This document shows, one piece after another, positions 24,630 through 37,888 of a stretch of 64,000 nt of DNA. Below the pieces are notes generated by a model that searched no databases, was not told where the DNA came from, and saw only the letters and a list, made by a program, of their open reading frames with translations. How positions within the stretch are numbered: position 1 is the first letter of the stretch; every line of letters begins with the position of its first letter. The stretch is from Paracentrotus lividus (Eukaryota; Echinodermata; Echinoidea; Camarodonta; Echinidae). The translations under genes and the position numbers were made by a program. The stretch lies in NCBI GenBank assembly GCA_940671915.1, contig CALNVZ010000174.1, forward strand, positions 79,061,124 through 79,125,123, written 5' to 3'.

Positions 24630-24771
24630 GTTTTACATAGAGACATGAGGAAGATGTTAAAAGAATGGGCCGCACATGGAAAGATCGGGAGACGCTGGCT
24701 CAGGACCGCTCTGCCTGGAGGAACTTTGTTGACGGCCTATGTCCCAAGATGGGCGATATGCTTAAGTAAAA
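24630..24771 (+). mobile_element. 3' coding tail of a non-LTR retrotransposon (LINE)
   Basis: The + strand reads RMGRTWKDRETLAQDRSAWR, then NFVDGLCPKMGDMLK and a TAA stop at 24769-24771. The pattern TW.D.E.LAQDR..WR..VDGL is the well-known C-terminus of many animal endonuclease/reverse-transcriptase LINE ORF2 proteins. Upstream the frame continues only to about RHEEDVK. No reverse transcriptase domain is present, which fits the 5' truncation usual for LINE copies. The identification rests on the motif. The exact clade cannot be fixed from this piece. Confidence 0.75.
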
Positions 24772-24779
24772 GTACCTTA

Positions 24780-27000
24780 CATTGTTATCCACAAAGGATT
24801 ACGGTTTGGGTTTCTCAATGTGAATGTGATTGGTTGTTCAATAATCACGTGATGAAATAACATACTTCTCAAGAAATAAGCCTGTTATTATAGAACATAT
24901 TCATTATTTTAATTTTTTTTTTTTAAACCATGAAAAGGATATAAAAGGAAGTGATATCTTGATATTATTGTTTAATATTTATCATCGGTACGATCACTCA
25001 TTCACAATTGGTCTATGATATGTGAGCTAACACTTTCAGTATACCATCTTCCACACCAGTATTGGTTGTTACTCTACTTTTTTTACTTGAAAATTTGATA
25101 CATTTTAAATATATTTGTAAGTCCAAAAATGTGTCGGTTTTTTTTTGTTACTTGATTAGACTTTTTTTTTTTTTAGTACAGCTATTTTTAACATGCCTAT
25201 GTGTTTGGAAATATTATTTGAATTTCATTTCATTTCATTTAAAATAATTTTGGAGTATTATTCTTTTTTTATATCCATTCCACTTTTGCTTTGCCTTTTC
25301 ATGTTCCCATAGCAACAAGGAAGTCTAGATCAATTAAGGTTAACAAATTTTCGGGAAAAATAATCTTCCCGGGGGTGTAACTAAAACCTTGTTGAGAACG
25401 TACCTCGATCCTAATAACTTCACTTTATAAGAACCATGTTCATCTTTACCCTTTTCAAGTAACATTAATTCAAATCATGTCACCTAATGAGGAAGTGATC
25501 TGCCATCAACTAAACTAATTCTTTATTTCCCAACCTGATTAAGCAAGCAGAACGAGTTACGAGGTTATACACGAGACACTGATATTACGAGATAGTAACA
25601 AAAACAAGACGAATGCATCAGTATTCGATCAGACAACCCGTCCAGCAATTTGGCGCTTTTTTTTTTTTTTTTTTTGGAAGGCCAGTGCAAGCCGAATGCA
25701 CTTAGTCGCGCTCCAAATATCACACTTCATCTCGAACCAATAATCAACAGCGGAATAGAAAGAGAGATAAGATGGAAGAGAGGATAATCAATTATCTTAT
25801 ATATCAATGTCTTGTTGAGGATTGGTATGGTAGCTTAGGGAGTTAAGAAGGGTAATACAATGCCTCTGGGGACCACGATAGGGGTGCGATGATGGGTAAG
25901 CTAAGGTGAGATACCAGCAGGGAGAAGATAAATCCAACATGACAGAACCTATTCATGTCTGACGTGAAATTCGGCCACCACTGGTGACTAAAGTAGGTTA
26001 TGCAATTTTACTCGTGTCTCTTCTTTAATGAAATTGCTAACATTTACTCACATGTAAGAATAGTTTTGATTGAGAGTAAGTGATTTCTCGCAAGATGGTG
26101 ATGTTGCATCCTGAAGATCACTAGGTTTATGTTACATAATAAGAGTGGACGCCCTTCCTTTTATCAGCAGTCGATGCACTCGTTGCTTAGTAAAGACATC
26201 TGTTTTAGAACTTTATTATTTCATATGAAGGCAAAATGTAGTTTAAACATTATATGCTTATAAAACAAGGTATCAAAAATGATCCCAGCAAAAACGTTAT
26301 TTGAATCAATTATAAAATAAGTACAAAAACATAATATACGTATACATTTATAATTATGAACTTTTGAAAATACGGGAGATATGTATCCGTACAAATGCGT
26401 ACATAATTAGTGTACATAAATAGGAGGCAGTTTATTAATATATTGATAATGTAAACATATTAAAAGCGTAATTCTATGATGAAAGTTTTTTTCTAATTGT
26501 AAAGCGCCCCATTATTTAATTAGGATTAGCCGGCTTCATCAGAGCTGCCGACGTATCAAGTCACTAGATCAGAAAAGCACGTTGCAGGTACGACACACAG
26601 GAGGATTTTCAATACTTTTCCTACAGAAACGCAGGAGTCGCAGAAATTGGCCCACAGCGGCTCAATGTAACCTGAATGCAACACAGATTATGATACACGT
26701 GCCAAGTAGCCAATCAGTTGTGACCACTTTATTAACAGAAACTAATCTACCCCGTCATCCATATACGGAGAAGTTTTGGAAAAAAAAAGTGTCTAAATAT
26801 CCAATTTAGAACATAGTAACATTGCATATCGTTGCTGTCTCTTCACTTCTGAGAGGCAGATGGACATTAATTCTTCATAAAGTATTATTTTAACGTCATT
26901 TTTGTTCCCATATGACAAAATATTGTTCCATATAAGATGATAATTTATGTTGATTTATTTAGAAAGCAACATATCTCAACTCATGTACCCACAAGAAGTA
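24780..27000. other. gene-free AT-rich DNA
   Basis: Notable only for an ATTTC pentamer run (25223-25242) and a 19-base poly-T (25657-25675). An open frame at 26582-26809 has no recognisable family. Confidence 0.45.
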
Positions 27001-27245
27001 GGCTAATGGTAGTATCTTACTTACCATGAGATGGGTTTGAAACAAGTTTGCGACTCCGAGACGGAATCGTCTCCGTGACGTCTCGAAGTTTTCACCGCGA
27101 CGTCTAATAGGTAGCGAGAAAATCTAACACGTTCATATCTATACAAGATTTTTTTCAGTAGCGAGACGTCTGGGAGACGTATCGTAGACTGAGGCGACTG
27201 GTCCGTCTCGGAAAGTCTCGGAGACGTCTCCTCAAATGATATAAC
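27001..27245. repeat. GACGTCTC-rich dispersed repeat, copy 2
   Basis: It begins TGGTAGTATCTTACTTACC and contains TTTGAAACAAGTTTGCGACTCC, with many GAGACG / CGTCTC words. It is the same family as 11485-11772. Its first 60 bases resemble the inverted right end of the 45.5-47.7 kb element (GTGGTATCTCACTT, then TTTGAGACAG.TTTGGGACT). Confidence 0.6.
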
Positions 27246-27249
27246 ACCT

Positions 27250-28720
27250 TAAGGCTCCAAGAAAGACAATAAACCTGAAATCAAATAACGCATCAGGTGC
27301 GATTGTGAAACTAAATGCTTTTACATAAAATTGGACCAGATCTAAAAGACAGAAAGGGTTCGATCTATTTATTTATATATCTTCCTGCTATACAAGTACG
27401 TCTCTTTCTTGACTCTAAACTCTCCTCTATTTGGCGTCATCATCCCTCCCTTCTTACATTCTCTCTTTCTCCAACTCTCTTCATATACCCTTAACCAGTC
27501 CCATTCCCTTCGCCACTGCCCCTTTCATCTCTATTATAATGAACCATTTACTGTATTCCCTCACTCTCAAAATCTTTTCCATACAAGCTCTTTCTCTCTG
27601 TCTTGTCATTTTCTCTTCCAATTTCCCTATATTTGCAGTTCAATGTGGTTGCCTTCACTACTCAATTCTTCCTCCACCCTTCTCTCTATTCCACATGATC
27701 TTCTATCTCCCCCTCTCTTATCTAACTTTGAAAAAAAAAAAATATATAAATTAAGATGGGCATGTTTTTGACATTAGAAAGCTGTCTTTATTAAAACTGA
27801 TCTGCCATACAATTTGCTCGAATTATGACATGCCACAGTTAATTTCTATTCGGAGTTATTCGATTCTATAATCCCCTTGAAAAAGATACGAGTTACCGTT
27901 TTATAATCATATTGATGTATTTTTAGTTTTATAATCTCGTTGAAAAACGTCAATGCATGACTTGACATATTTAGCTGATTTAAGTGGTTTTGTATGATAA
28001 CTGACGATGTATGAATTACGTAACTTATAATTTTATACTACTACAAATACGTTTCCAATTCTTTGTTCACGAACATTCTTTTTTAATGTCATGAATTCGT
28101 TTAGTTTGTTTATGTTTATTCATTAGCTTTTCGTTGTATTCAATGTTTCTAATAATTCCTTTCTTATGGATTTTTGTTTTCCAATTTGCATCGTAAATCC
28201 CTCATGCAGCAAGGAACATGTCCCATGCATGTAGTCCAACGCCAATGTGTCTCGATTCTAAATTGAATGCAAGAAACAGTAGAAAGCAGTTATCCCTTGA
28301 CATTCCTTTCTTATACATGTTATATTGAGATAAAAGTACAACCATTTGATTCTGAGAGCGCCGTGGTAAGATTTAGAACCGTCCTCGATTGCTATCTTTG
28401 GTGCTATGTCGCCATTCGAATTAGACCCGTAATCCAATCTCTGTTCGAATATCAATAATTCGACATGGGCGCCTGATTAGAGGCTAAAAGCTCTGAACTG
28501 TCCTGAAATGGTGAACAGACGTGCTTCAAGTTTCATTCCATTAGGCTTGTTTGATCTTTGGTAAGAAGGTGTTGATCTTTCGCGCGTTTTTGCTAATTGC
28601 ATAATGACGTCTGTCTCTGGTATGCCTGCACGGCGTTTTGATTTGTTAAAACAAAACCCCTAAATGGTTCTCCTCCATAGAGATTTTCGAGCACTGATCC
28701 CGTTGATATTCAAATAGACC
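27250..28720. other. gene-free DNA
   Basis: A CT-rich stretch at 27420-27720 gives overlapping low-complexity frames. Nothing supports a gene. Confidence 0.45.
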
Positions 28721-28721
28721 G

Positions 28722-28945
28722 TTATGCTACAGTCACACAGACAGTCCGATTGCGTCCAAAAATAATTTTCTTTTCTGCAGATCCCCACGGATGCCTTTCC
28801 ATTATATTCAGCAGTGGAAATAGTGATAATTTCGTTCATCCAATAAAACAAAGAAAAACATAAGAAATGATAAAATAGAAGATGAAATAAGATTAAATCA
28901 ACAAAAACGTAACTATACGTAAGTGTCTGTGTGACTGCAGCATTA
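28722..28945. mobile_element. MITE family T1, copy 1
   Basis: Its ends are TATGCTACAGTCACACAGAC and the complement GTCTGTGTGACTGCAGCATTA. The interior (CTGCAGATCCCCACGGATGC, then CCAATAAAACAAAGAAA, then AGAAGATGAAATAAG) matches the copy at 44938-45170 base for base over long stretches, so both belong to one family. No coding potential. Confidence 0.85.
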
Positions 28946-29211
28946 GACAGTGTATCCCAATTGGTTTGTAATATCTATCTCCACATCCATTTCATGTTTA
29001 AATGAATTCAATATCTTGATTTTTCTACTTTTCTTTGTCAGGTATTTTGTTGTTGTGTTTTATATATATTTTTTAAATATTTATTTGTCAAACTCCTCTT
29101 CCGTCCCTCCTCTCTTTTCTTTATTTATCCCCGTCTCTATTTTCTTGTTCTGCGCAGATGAAAATCATATCATTCTCTTTATCAAATATCTCGAACTATA
29201 TCTCATTATCT

Positions 29212-29216
<5 letters not shown>
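28946..29216. other. gene-free DNA
   Basis: Nothing recognised. Confidence 0.4.

Positions 29217-29252
<36 letters not shown>
29217..29252. repeat. (CT)n microsatellite
   Basis: A pure CT run inside a longer pyrimidine-rich stretch that reaches about 29400. Confidence 0.9.
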
Positions 29253-29253
<1 letters not shown>

Positions 29254-29787
29254 ATCTCTCCATCCCACCCTCCCATCCGTCTTCCCTTTCTCCCCTCTCC
29301 TCAGATTGTCTTTCCTTCACTCCTCCTCTAACACGCACAGTGCATCATTCTGCTCCCTCTTTCGCATCTTTTCTTTCTTTCTCTCCTCCTCTTTATTCTT
29401 CATCGGGTCAGTGTCACATCCTAAACAAACTCAACTTACCAGGAATAATCATCGTTTATTGGCAAGGCTCTTTCCTCCTGCTCTGTCTCCCATAATGGCT
29501 TGTCAACGTTGATATCCTCTCCATTGCATTACATGTTGATGGGAAGAAGGACGTTAAACCATAATTGATGCATGTGTACTAAGACCCTTCTGGTCCCAAC
29601 ACACGGTATATATCATTGAACGTACGTCAGCGGTAATGGCCAGGAAGATAATGATTTAAGCTCTAAACAATCCGTTACCTATCCGACTGTATTACGATTA
29701 TGATAAAAACGCCTTAAAGCTACTAATTGGCAAACGCAGTTCTTATTACAAATATAAATAACAATAAGGACTTAAAGATTTTGGTAA

Positions 29788-29898
29788 CAGTGGCGCATCA
29801 AGCCGGGTTAGACACAATTCCATCTCGGGGCACATTGTTTAGGCACAATGAAGGACCCCTCAAAGTATTGTGTCTAATCCAGTCAGATCCGCCACTGC
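29788..29898. mobile_element. small palindromic element with CAGTGGCG ends
   Basis: CAGTGGCGCATCAAGCCGGG, continuing TTAGACACAAT, pairs with ATTGTGTCTAATCCAGTCAG, continuing ATCCGCCACTG. The CAGTGGCGGATC-type end is common in hAT superfamily elements. The 8-bp duplication expected of hAT is not evident in the flanks, so the assignment is tentative. Confidence 0.6.
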
Positions 29899-31021
29899 TT
29901 AATTTTAATTAATCAGGATCCCTTGACCTTTGACCTTTAAATCATTTTCTTTAATTTGATTTATTCTTCTTCAACAGACATCAATTACAGTATCCTATAT
30001 AACGGTCAAGGACTTCTCTATCATGTAAAAATCTAATCTTACCTTTTGATATAGGCCTAAGATGAACTGAATCCTCAATAATAGATGACAAACATTCTGC
30101 ATATTAATGGAAATGACATAAGCAAAATCCTTCTTAAATAAAGTTTCTACATGATTATTATTATACGCATAAATGAGACGTATTATTTTAGATGAAGAAA
30201 AATCAGTTACAATCTACTTAAAAAGACAATTATGTTACATTGGTTATGCTATATGGTGTGCATAGTTACTGTGGGATAAATACATTTCAAACAATACGCC
30301 TCTTTTTATATCACAATTTGTTATATTAGGTACAGGTAACAAAAGCAAGTTTAATACTTCATGGAGACTTTGTTGAAAGAAACACAAATACTCTCGAAAT
30401 ACTGTTATACTGTTAGACACTCCAAGAAACCTCATGCATGCATTCATCTGAATAATACAGCATATCAGCTATCCCCTGAAGCTTATGCACCCCTTGCAGT
30501 ATACAATAATAGTTGATACAACCTTAGTCACACCAGTGAGACAGAATCCATACCAAGACCGGGCCAAAAATACTTTTGAACTAGCATGGAAGGGCTCTAT
30601 GTTTTTTTTTTTTTTGTTTTTTTTTTTGGTGTGAGTATATCCTACCTTTGTGACCGGGGTCTAACATTCTATTTTGAACCCTTTTCCTCCTGTCAGTAAA
30701 GCCGAAGTGATCCCTGATTTCGGATTCAAACGATATCTTATTTCCGCCATCAATCCATCGATAGGTCGTGCACCTGTGACCTCTTAGGGGTCACCTGACA
30801 CGATTATGACGTCATATTCTGCGTCATCGGAGTCGAATCCCTTCATAGAAACAGTTTGAAATTCTGATTTTGTATTTTTAGCTTGTATCTATACAAAATT
30901 AATGCTTTTATTTCAAGAAAATCAGCTTATGAACCAAAATTTGACCTTGATCTTTACTTTGAATTTATTCACTATTATTTTTCTCTATCCACTAAGCCAA
31001 AAATAATTCAATAACTATCCG
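29899..31021. other. gene-free DNA
   Basis: A T-rich run lies at 30602-30628. No gene or repeat family recognised. Confidence 0.45.
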
Positions 31022-31074
31022 AGATGGAATATCATATTCAGAAATCAATATGGATATAATGTGATATTCCATCT
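31022..31074. repeat. 53-bp imperfect hairpin
   Basis: AGATGGAATATCATATT pairs with AATGTGATATTCCATCT, with one mismatch in seventeen, across a loop of 19 bases. Confidence 0.75.
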
Positions 31075-31482
31075 TAAATGTGTAATCGATTCACCTGTGA
31101 TCTCACAGTTAACGAGCTACTAGGTATCGAGAGAGTTGTAGTGGGGTGATCGGGACAAATAATTACAAAATGAGCGAAAGGTTTTCAACTTTTCATCACT
31201 CATTTATAATACCTCATCACTGTATTTCTGGTTCACGGTGAAAATCATTTCTATTTCACCATGGCGTTTTGATTTGAATTTAATGTTTTTTATATGCATT
31301 TTTTCTTTTCCATTTAATTTATATAATTTGTGTTTAATATTATTGTTACTAAAAAAAAAAGAGTTTAAAAAAAGAGATATAATATCAAAATCACTTGATT
31401 TAGAAACGATATAATACTAAAATCCCATTAAGATAAAAAATTTAAGCCAAGTGAAATAAAGAAACGAAAAATGTGGAATGAA

Positions 31483-31525
31483 TAATAATGATAATACTAA
31501 GCATATTTTATACAGCGCATTTTCT
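31483..31525 (-). repeat. SINE 3'-tail fragment
   Basis: Read on the minus strand it ends GCGCTGTATAAAATATGCTT followed by AGTATTATCATTATTATTC. It resembles the 3' end of the SINE at 3232-3440, but no head is present. Confidence 0.4.
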
Positions 31526-31807
31526 TTGATATTGATAAATTCATGATAATAAAATGTTTCCTTCCTTTGGTCCAAAAATAATTGTCTGAAATTGGGTACA
31601 CAATTCGTAAATGGGTACCCGGTATAAAAACCCCTTAATGGCTACCATGTTACTAAAGAGATCCCACATTATCGGACAGGGTCAGAAAGACGAATTACAA
31701 GCATCAGATTACCAAGGTCAAAACACTGTGCTTAGACATTAGAGTTGTTTCTATTAAGCACTTTATGAATATAAATTACCATAATAACCATCATTATTAT
31801 AATAGCT

Positions 31808-31850
31808 CAAAACGTCATCATTTTTGTTTTGTTTTGTTTTGTTTTATTAT
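31808..31850. repeat. (TTTTG)n run
   Basis: About six pentamer copies. Confidence 0.85.
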
Positions 31851-32690
31851 TTTTTAAATTAAACATATTTAAAGTCAGTCAAATTAACTTCCACATACAA
31901 CCCTGCATATCCAGCTCATGAAAATCCGATTTCTCCAAGGTTAGGATCGAAGAGTTGATCTTCTCGCTCATAATTTTAAGGTTACGCAATTGACTATGAG
32001 CACGTCTGATGCATGTCGTCTGTCTATTACATGCCTGGTGTGTTTCCCATCCCCTCGTTACGTGCAATCAGCGGCTTGTCTGTATCTCTCTACTAGGTAT
32101 TAGTTAAACAAATTAGGGGCGCTACGTAAACACCACATTCCCGCCAATTAGAATAGCGATCTACCTTCTCTGTCGTTATTGCCAATTTGCCGTCGTTTAG
32201 AGTAATTTTCTTTCTTTTTTGATGTATGGAATCCATTTTTCTACATGTATCATAATTTCTTATATGTGATAACGGAGAGTTAGTAGCCTATGAGGAAATG
32301 TAAAATTCAAGCTATGTAAGTGATGGAAACGAATTATAGAAGCGTCATAGCTTTACTTTATAACAGTTTTATAGGTAAATTTTGTTAATGCTCAAGCAGA
32401 TAAACACGATGTAGTAGTATCTAAATATTAAACCTATTGGCCGACAGGCCGAAAAACTCAAGTGTAATAGCTCATTAGCTCAGTAGGTGCTTGCAAATAT
32501 TTAGTTATCATTCACAATGATGTCCATAATTCTTTCTTACTTGGTATGCATAATTGGAACTTCTATATAGACTACTTTAAAAAAAAAATAACCAAAACAC
32601 GTTTTTATAATATTGCCTTGAGATAACATGTTCACATCTTACTTAGATAATAGTCAGTACATAGCAGAAATGTTTAGTGAATCATTTACG
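31851..32690. other. gene-free DNA
   Basis: Nothing recognised. Bases 31980-32200 are of balanced composition and free of repeats. Confidence 0.4.
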
Positions 32691-32729
32691 TCTGGTATAA
32701 ATAGTGTTTGTGGCAAAGATCGTATTTCT

Positions 32730-33420
32730 GTTGATCCAATTCCCCCAAAAACTTCAATTCGTACATACCTTTTAAGCTGAGGTTCCCTTTGACGAACTGG
32801 AAGATTGTCAGACAAAGCAACAATTGATGTATGCAAGTTGGATTCCAAATATTGTAGCTCATTCATTCATGAAAGGTAGACATAATTACGGACGTTTTCA
32901 AATTGTATGAATACTTTCTCAACGAAAGTTGTTCTTGACAACCTGGAAGCTTGTCAGAGGCTTCCTCCAGACATAGCAACAACAAATGTATGCAAACTGG
33001 ATTCAACATTGTAGTTCATTCTTTAATAACAGGTTGTTTGAATAGCCCGTATGTCCCCAGGAAAGAAACATCTATTAATACATCATACTCAACAAGTGAA
33101 CCGGTCTATTGTGTTTTGGGATAGATTTGTTTTTTCTTCTGATGAAACTGTTTAACAAACATCTCAATTTGAACATATTTTCCAAGCAAAAGTTCCTCTT
33201 GACGACCTTGACGCTTGGAATCTAACAATGTACACTGGATTCCAAATATTGTAGTTTACTTATTCACGATAGGTAGACGTTTACTCATATTCAAAAGCTA
33301 CAGATACTTCTTAAGCAAATGTTTTTTTCTCGAAAATCTTAAAGGTTGCCAGACGCTTTACCTTGGCCCCGTGGAAGACCAGCAGCAACATTATTAGTTG
33401 CAGCTGAAATGGGCTACCAG
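32730..33420. repeat. degenerate tandem array, three to four units
   Basis: A block containing GACGAACTGGAAGATTGTCAGAC, then GTATGCAAGTTGGATTCCAA and ATATTGTAG.TCATTCATTCA recurs near 32785-32880, 32928-33035, 33185-33275 and, in part, 33318-33395. Spacing varies between roughly 130 and 260 bases. The units are too diverged to give a continuous frame, and no family is recognised. Confidence 0.6.
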
Positions 33421-33785
33421 CCGTATTTTTAATCTAGATATATGTTTATATTTCATATGTAATTGTATATGATTTTATTATACGGAAATAAAACCAAACC
33501 AATGGCAACATTGCAGTTTAAACAAGTTAATTGTATACGCCATTACGAGGTTCCCCAGTACAGACACATACAAAAATTGTAATAACTAATAAATAAACTT
33601 GTCCATTGAAGTAGTCATCAATGGGTGGCTTAAAAAGACCGAGTCCATCCATTCGCAAACATATTCCAAATTAAATATTTTCCTCATCATGCTCATAGTT
33701 TAACAAATATTAATGAATCAAATAAACAAACGTAAATCATACAGGTCTTAGATAATAGCTCAAAACACACGTTATTGTTTGCTTC
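33421..33785. other. gene-free DNA
   Basis: Nothing recognised. Confidence 0.4.
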
Positions 33786-33808
33786 CTCTCTCTTTATCTC
33801 TCTCTCTA

Positions 33809-33841
<33 letters not shown>

Positions 33842-33845
33842 TTCT
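33786..33845. repeat. (TC)n microsatellite
   Basis: Imperfect TC run with TATC interruptions. Confidence 0.9.
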
Positions 33846-34726
33846 TGCACGAATGTATTTGATGAATAAGGGTTCTACATGTCCTTCGCATGTATCCACA
33901 TTAATTTGCACATCGGTCTAAACATCTTCACAACCTCGCCACTTGAAGTGGTACATTAATCCTATTTCCTGAACACATTCTACGTTTCATGACTAGAAAA
34001 TGGGACACCATTTCCTCCACTCCAACCCTGAGTTCCTTTCTAAAGGCAAGATCTAGAAAACCCCATTGGATTGGTTTCTATACCGCTCAGCAACTTTAGT
34101 AGGCGACGATCTTGACCTTTCAATAAAAACGAATTTGAAACATTAAACGCATTTCAGACTGGGCACTAATACTGCAATTACCATAATACACCTGAGCGCC
34201 TTACCTTCACAAAGTGACTCCACGTCGAAAATCATCTTACACGCATCCGCTAAATGGATTCCCCAAGAGATACGATAAAAACACGAGACAAATTCCTTCG
34301 TTCGTTTAAAACTGTCTTGAACTTGGTTAAATTATTTTCCCGTGCCAGACTATCTATTTAAAGATAGCAGGAAAAACATGTACTACAATAATATTGTTTA
34401 ACCATTACAATACTGTGAATCGTTAGCAGTGGTAGATGTACCTCTTGCAATGAGAGCGGCACTGGAAACAAACAAAACATCCACAATTACACAGTCAACT
34501 AATGATACATTATATCATCCTTTATCGAATAAAAACTCCTCGATAATGTAGCTTTATTCGGAGGTAAACAAAATACATCTTTCTCAGCGTTGGCAAAAGA
34601 GAAAGAACTACTATCCAACATCCCTTTAGAAGGAAGAATTTGAAGTACCACTGTGATACTTGAAATCACGAGCTGAGTGCTAATAGAAGGAACCGATAGA
34701 GGGATAGGTGCGTACACTTTATGCGG
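33846..34726. other. gene-free DNA
   Basis: Nothing recognised. Confidence 0.4.
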
Positions 34727-34764
34727 TTATCACCAAAAGATAGCAAACTATCGAATGGTGATAA
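34727..34764. repeat. 38-bp hairpin
   Basis: TTATCACCA then GATAG pair with CTATC then TGGTGATAA across a short symmetric bulge and a CAAA loop. Confidence 0.75.
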
Positions 34765-35410
34765 TCGAGCTTTGACGCAGACGAATGCGGTAACCCTACA
34801 CACGCACTTTTCATTGCAAATCAAATAATTGTGTTTGCATTCAAGAAGTTGATAGTGTAAATATGTTGGGTTGTGTACGTATCGCTGGCATGTATACACC
34901 AATGTTAACTAGATGATATAAAATGTGTATTGACAGGATCTATATAAAGCGCCTGTAACTCACATTAACAACATCTCATAATCAGATATGACAAGTTTGG
35001 GCAATGAAGATTGAAAGTGCAAGATACCCATTTTATTTTATGTTGCTTTTGTTTTTAATTACCTTTTTTTTTTAAAGAGATCATTGTCTAGTAACGGTTG
35101 CTTATTGTTATGTAAGTTGCCGCTAGACAACAATAGCTTCATACACTGACATCAAAATTCTATTTGACATGTATGCATTTTGTATACCATTTAATCAATA
35201 AATAAATCAGTCCAACTCAAGCAATTCGAACCCCAAGCCTTTTTCTTCATACAAAATATCAAAAGTTAGGCATATGTACTTTGCAATCTATATAATCATG
35301 TCTACATCATTTTCAGTCTTTCTGTGTCACTTTAGAAGAGGGTGGGAAGACGAAGCGAAGGGAGAAGGAAGACGCCTTTACATTTTTTCCCCTTTCCTAC
35401 CAGTTTTGGG
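34765..35410. other. gene-free DNA
   Basis: Nothing recognised. Confidence 0.4.
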
Positions 35411-36299
35411 TAGGGGAGACCGGGGACAATTGTAACACGGGGCAATTGTAACAGGGGCTCCCATCCCTAGCAGAAACACGCTACAAACTTAAAATTTGTA
35501 CAGAGCATGCGCATTTCATCGCTCCTCGTGCTGTTTGGGTATAAGCAGATTTAACGGTTCGTGGAACTTTCTACAGCAGAAAAATCGTTTTTTGAGTAGG
35601 AAAGTAATATTTCACATTACCCAATGTGTTTCTTCTGGACAAATATGTGGATGAGCTACGGCTGTCATTTTTATATATTTAGAAATTATGTTCTTAGGCC
35701 ATATTTTGATAACGTTTCAACGCTGAATACCTTAGTTAAGATAGAAAAAAAAATCTCTCCAAATATGGTCGCCCACCACAGGGGCAATAGTAACAATGCC
35801 GTTTAGGAAATACTTTTGCCCCGTACCTAGCCCCGGGACAATTCAGCGCGCTGTCATCGCCCGTACAGAGCACGTAATCTTCTGCAATAATCCCATGCCA
35901 TGTATATAACAAGTGGAAAATATAATGTAACTTAATTCAAGCATTGTCATGTTTTATAATAATTAGCTGATGTGGTTAATGTTGTTTAAATCTTGGATCT
36001 GTCAAGTGCATAGCTTTAATAAAGAAAAGCAAAATGTTACAATTTCATGTGTTACAATTGCCCCGTACGTCTGTTACAAATGCCCTTGGTTTAGGGGCAA
36101 TTGTAACACTCGACCTCGTGTTTTGAAATGATAATGGCTTCAAAATAAATAGTTTTACTTAACCCAAACCTATTCATGTGTCGAGCTAAGATATCCAAAT
36201 TTCGTTTCACTTGCTTTTAAGCAAGTATTTAGTTATAATAAAGCTGATAAGTCAAATTTGGAAAAAAAAAAGTGTTACAATTGTCCCCGGTCTCCCCTA
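35411..36299. mobile_element. motif-filled TIR element E1 (GGGGAGACCGGGGA ends)
   Basis: Its ends are TA|GGGGAGACCGGGGACAAT and the exact complement ATTGTCCCCGGTCTCCCC|TA, implying a TA target duplication. Next to each end stands the word GGGGCAATTGTAACA. Further copies or near-copies lie at about 35439, 35780, 36035, 36051, 36073 and 36094 in both orientations, about eight in all. There is no transposase frame. The element at 60476-61340 has the same termini and architecture. TA targeting suggests a Tc1/mariner-like mobiliser, which is inference. Confidence 0.85.
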
Positions 36300-36379
36300 C
36301 AGGTCCGGACTTGGGTAGCTTTGGAAATAAATGTAACAAGGGTCTTTGTTTCGTCCTTTCCTTCTTCCTCCCACCCCCC

Positions 36380-36890
36380 CCCCTCCACTCTCTCTCTCTC
36401 TCTCTCTCTTTCCTGTATGCCATTTCTCCCCCTTTAGATAACAACCACCTTCTCGTATTTAAGCATATTCGATTATGTGTTATTTCTTCCTTTATTTCCT
36501 TTTACACATTCCTTAAATCTAGTGATTCGCAAATTTATCTAACAATTTTCCTTCACATGCGCATCTCTATATCTTCCTAACCCTGTGTTTTTTCGTAATA
36601 TCTGCCTATATCATATTATTCTCTCTGACATTTTCTCTGGCCCTTTCTCTGTCTGTCTACCTCTCTTCCCTTTTTTCTCTCAACTAGCTATCATCTCTTT
36701 TCTTCTCGCTTTCCCAATGCATGCTCTCTGTCTATCATGTCTATGTCTCGTTTTTTTTATTTTTTTTATCTCTCACTCTCTTGCTTCCCCCCCCTCTCTC
36801 TCTTTCTCTCTCCCTCCTTCCATCTCTCTCCGTCTCCATCTTTCTCTGTCTGTCTGTCTGTCTCTCCCCCTATATCTTGTCATCCCATCG
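36380..36890. repeat. pyrimidine-rich (CT)n tracts
   Basis: CT runs lie at 36391-36411 and, less pure, at 36775-36870, which ends in (TGTC)n. Open frames of about 100 codons across them are Ser/Leu/Phe-rich artefacts. Confidence 0.8.
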
Positions 36891-36965
36891 TGTCTTCCCA
36901 TGTAACGACTGCCTGGGTCAAACTGTGTTCGATTCTGACCCCGTACATGAACCTGATTAAGTGAT

Positions 36966-37304
36966 TTAAAGGAAAAGTTAATTTTCTATCATCACTTGCG
37001 ATCCTATCTCATTATGTTATGTACTGGAAATTCCGTAAAATTGCCATTTTGTCTGTACATTTAACATTATGAGACACTTGTTTTCATACACCCCTGAGAC
37101 AAATCTTCCTTCATCAAGAAAACAACAGTGATTTAGGGAAATGACATAATTAGCTGAGAGCAGCTCTCAAGTCTCGGCACAAAATAAAATGCAACAATTC
37201 AATATGTCTTTTAATGGGGTTCCGTCAATCTTCACTGAAAAGTCTCTCTAATTTTTCTTCTTTCATTACAACTAACTTAATGTCAGGGTGGACATCCCCT
37301 TTAA
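36966..37304. mobile_element. TTAA-flanked MITE, 339 bp
   Basis: TTAA|AGGAAAAGTTAATTTTC lies at the left. The complement of TTAA|AGGGGATGTCCACCCTGAC lies at the right. TTAA duplications are typical of piggyBac- and Kolobok-type elements, and a TTAAAGGGG...TCACCCTGA end is a widespread animal MITE type. No coding capacity. Confidence 0.65.
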
Positions 37305-37888
37305 GTCATATCGAGTGAGTCTCCCCTTCGTGTATTGTTTCTCGATGCAGGACATCGCCAAGTAGATGTTTAAAAGTAACGTCACGAACAGGACACATTA
37401 TCAAGGAGGCCTATTGCTTAAGAAACAGGGGGAAACTTTTTTTTTTTTCTATCTACAAAGAATGTCTACTTTAGAATAAAATGTTCTACATTTCCTCTCT
37501 CATCGAACCATATACCTTTACATATTACATTTAGAACGCAGAATTTTGACCTATATAGGCATAGACTGAATTTTGGGTTGTTCCACGGTCAAATTATTTG
37601 TATATGTTGGAATAGTCTACATAAAAAGGGTATTAGGAAATTGAAGTGAATCTCATTTGTTTTCTTCTTGTTGTTTTTTTATTATTTATTTAGAAAGCAC
37701 TTTGTATCCAATATATCATATACCCGTCATCGTTGGTTTGAAACAATACTGACCATAATTTATGAGTGATTTAAACATATTGAATGTTAATGCATTAACA
37801 CTCATTTAACACTTTATTATGGTATGCTAGTAAATAAATTACAAACATTTCTATATATACCGGAAGAAACAAATCTACCCCAATCATG
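37305..37888. other. gene-free DNA
   Basis: Nothing recognised. Confidence 0.4.

Noticed and set aside
28950-29495. 181-codon plus-strand frame
   Set aside because: Built around a pyrimidine-rich tract and a (CT)n run. Hydrophobic/Ser composition reflects base composition.
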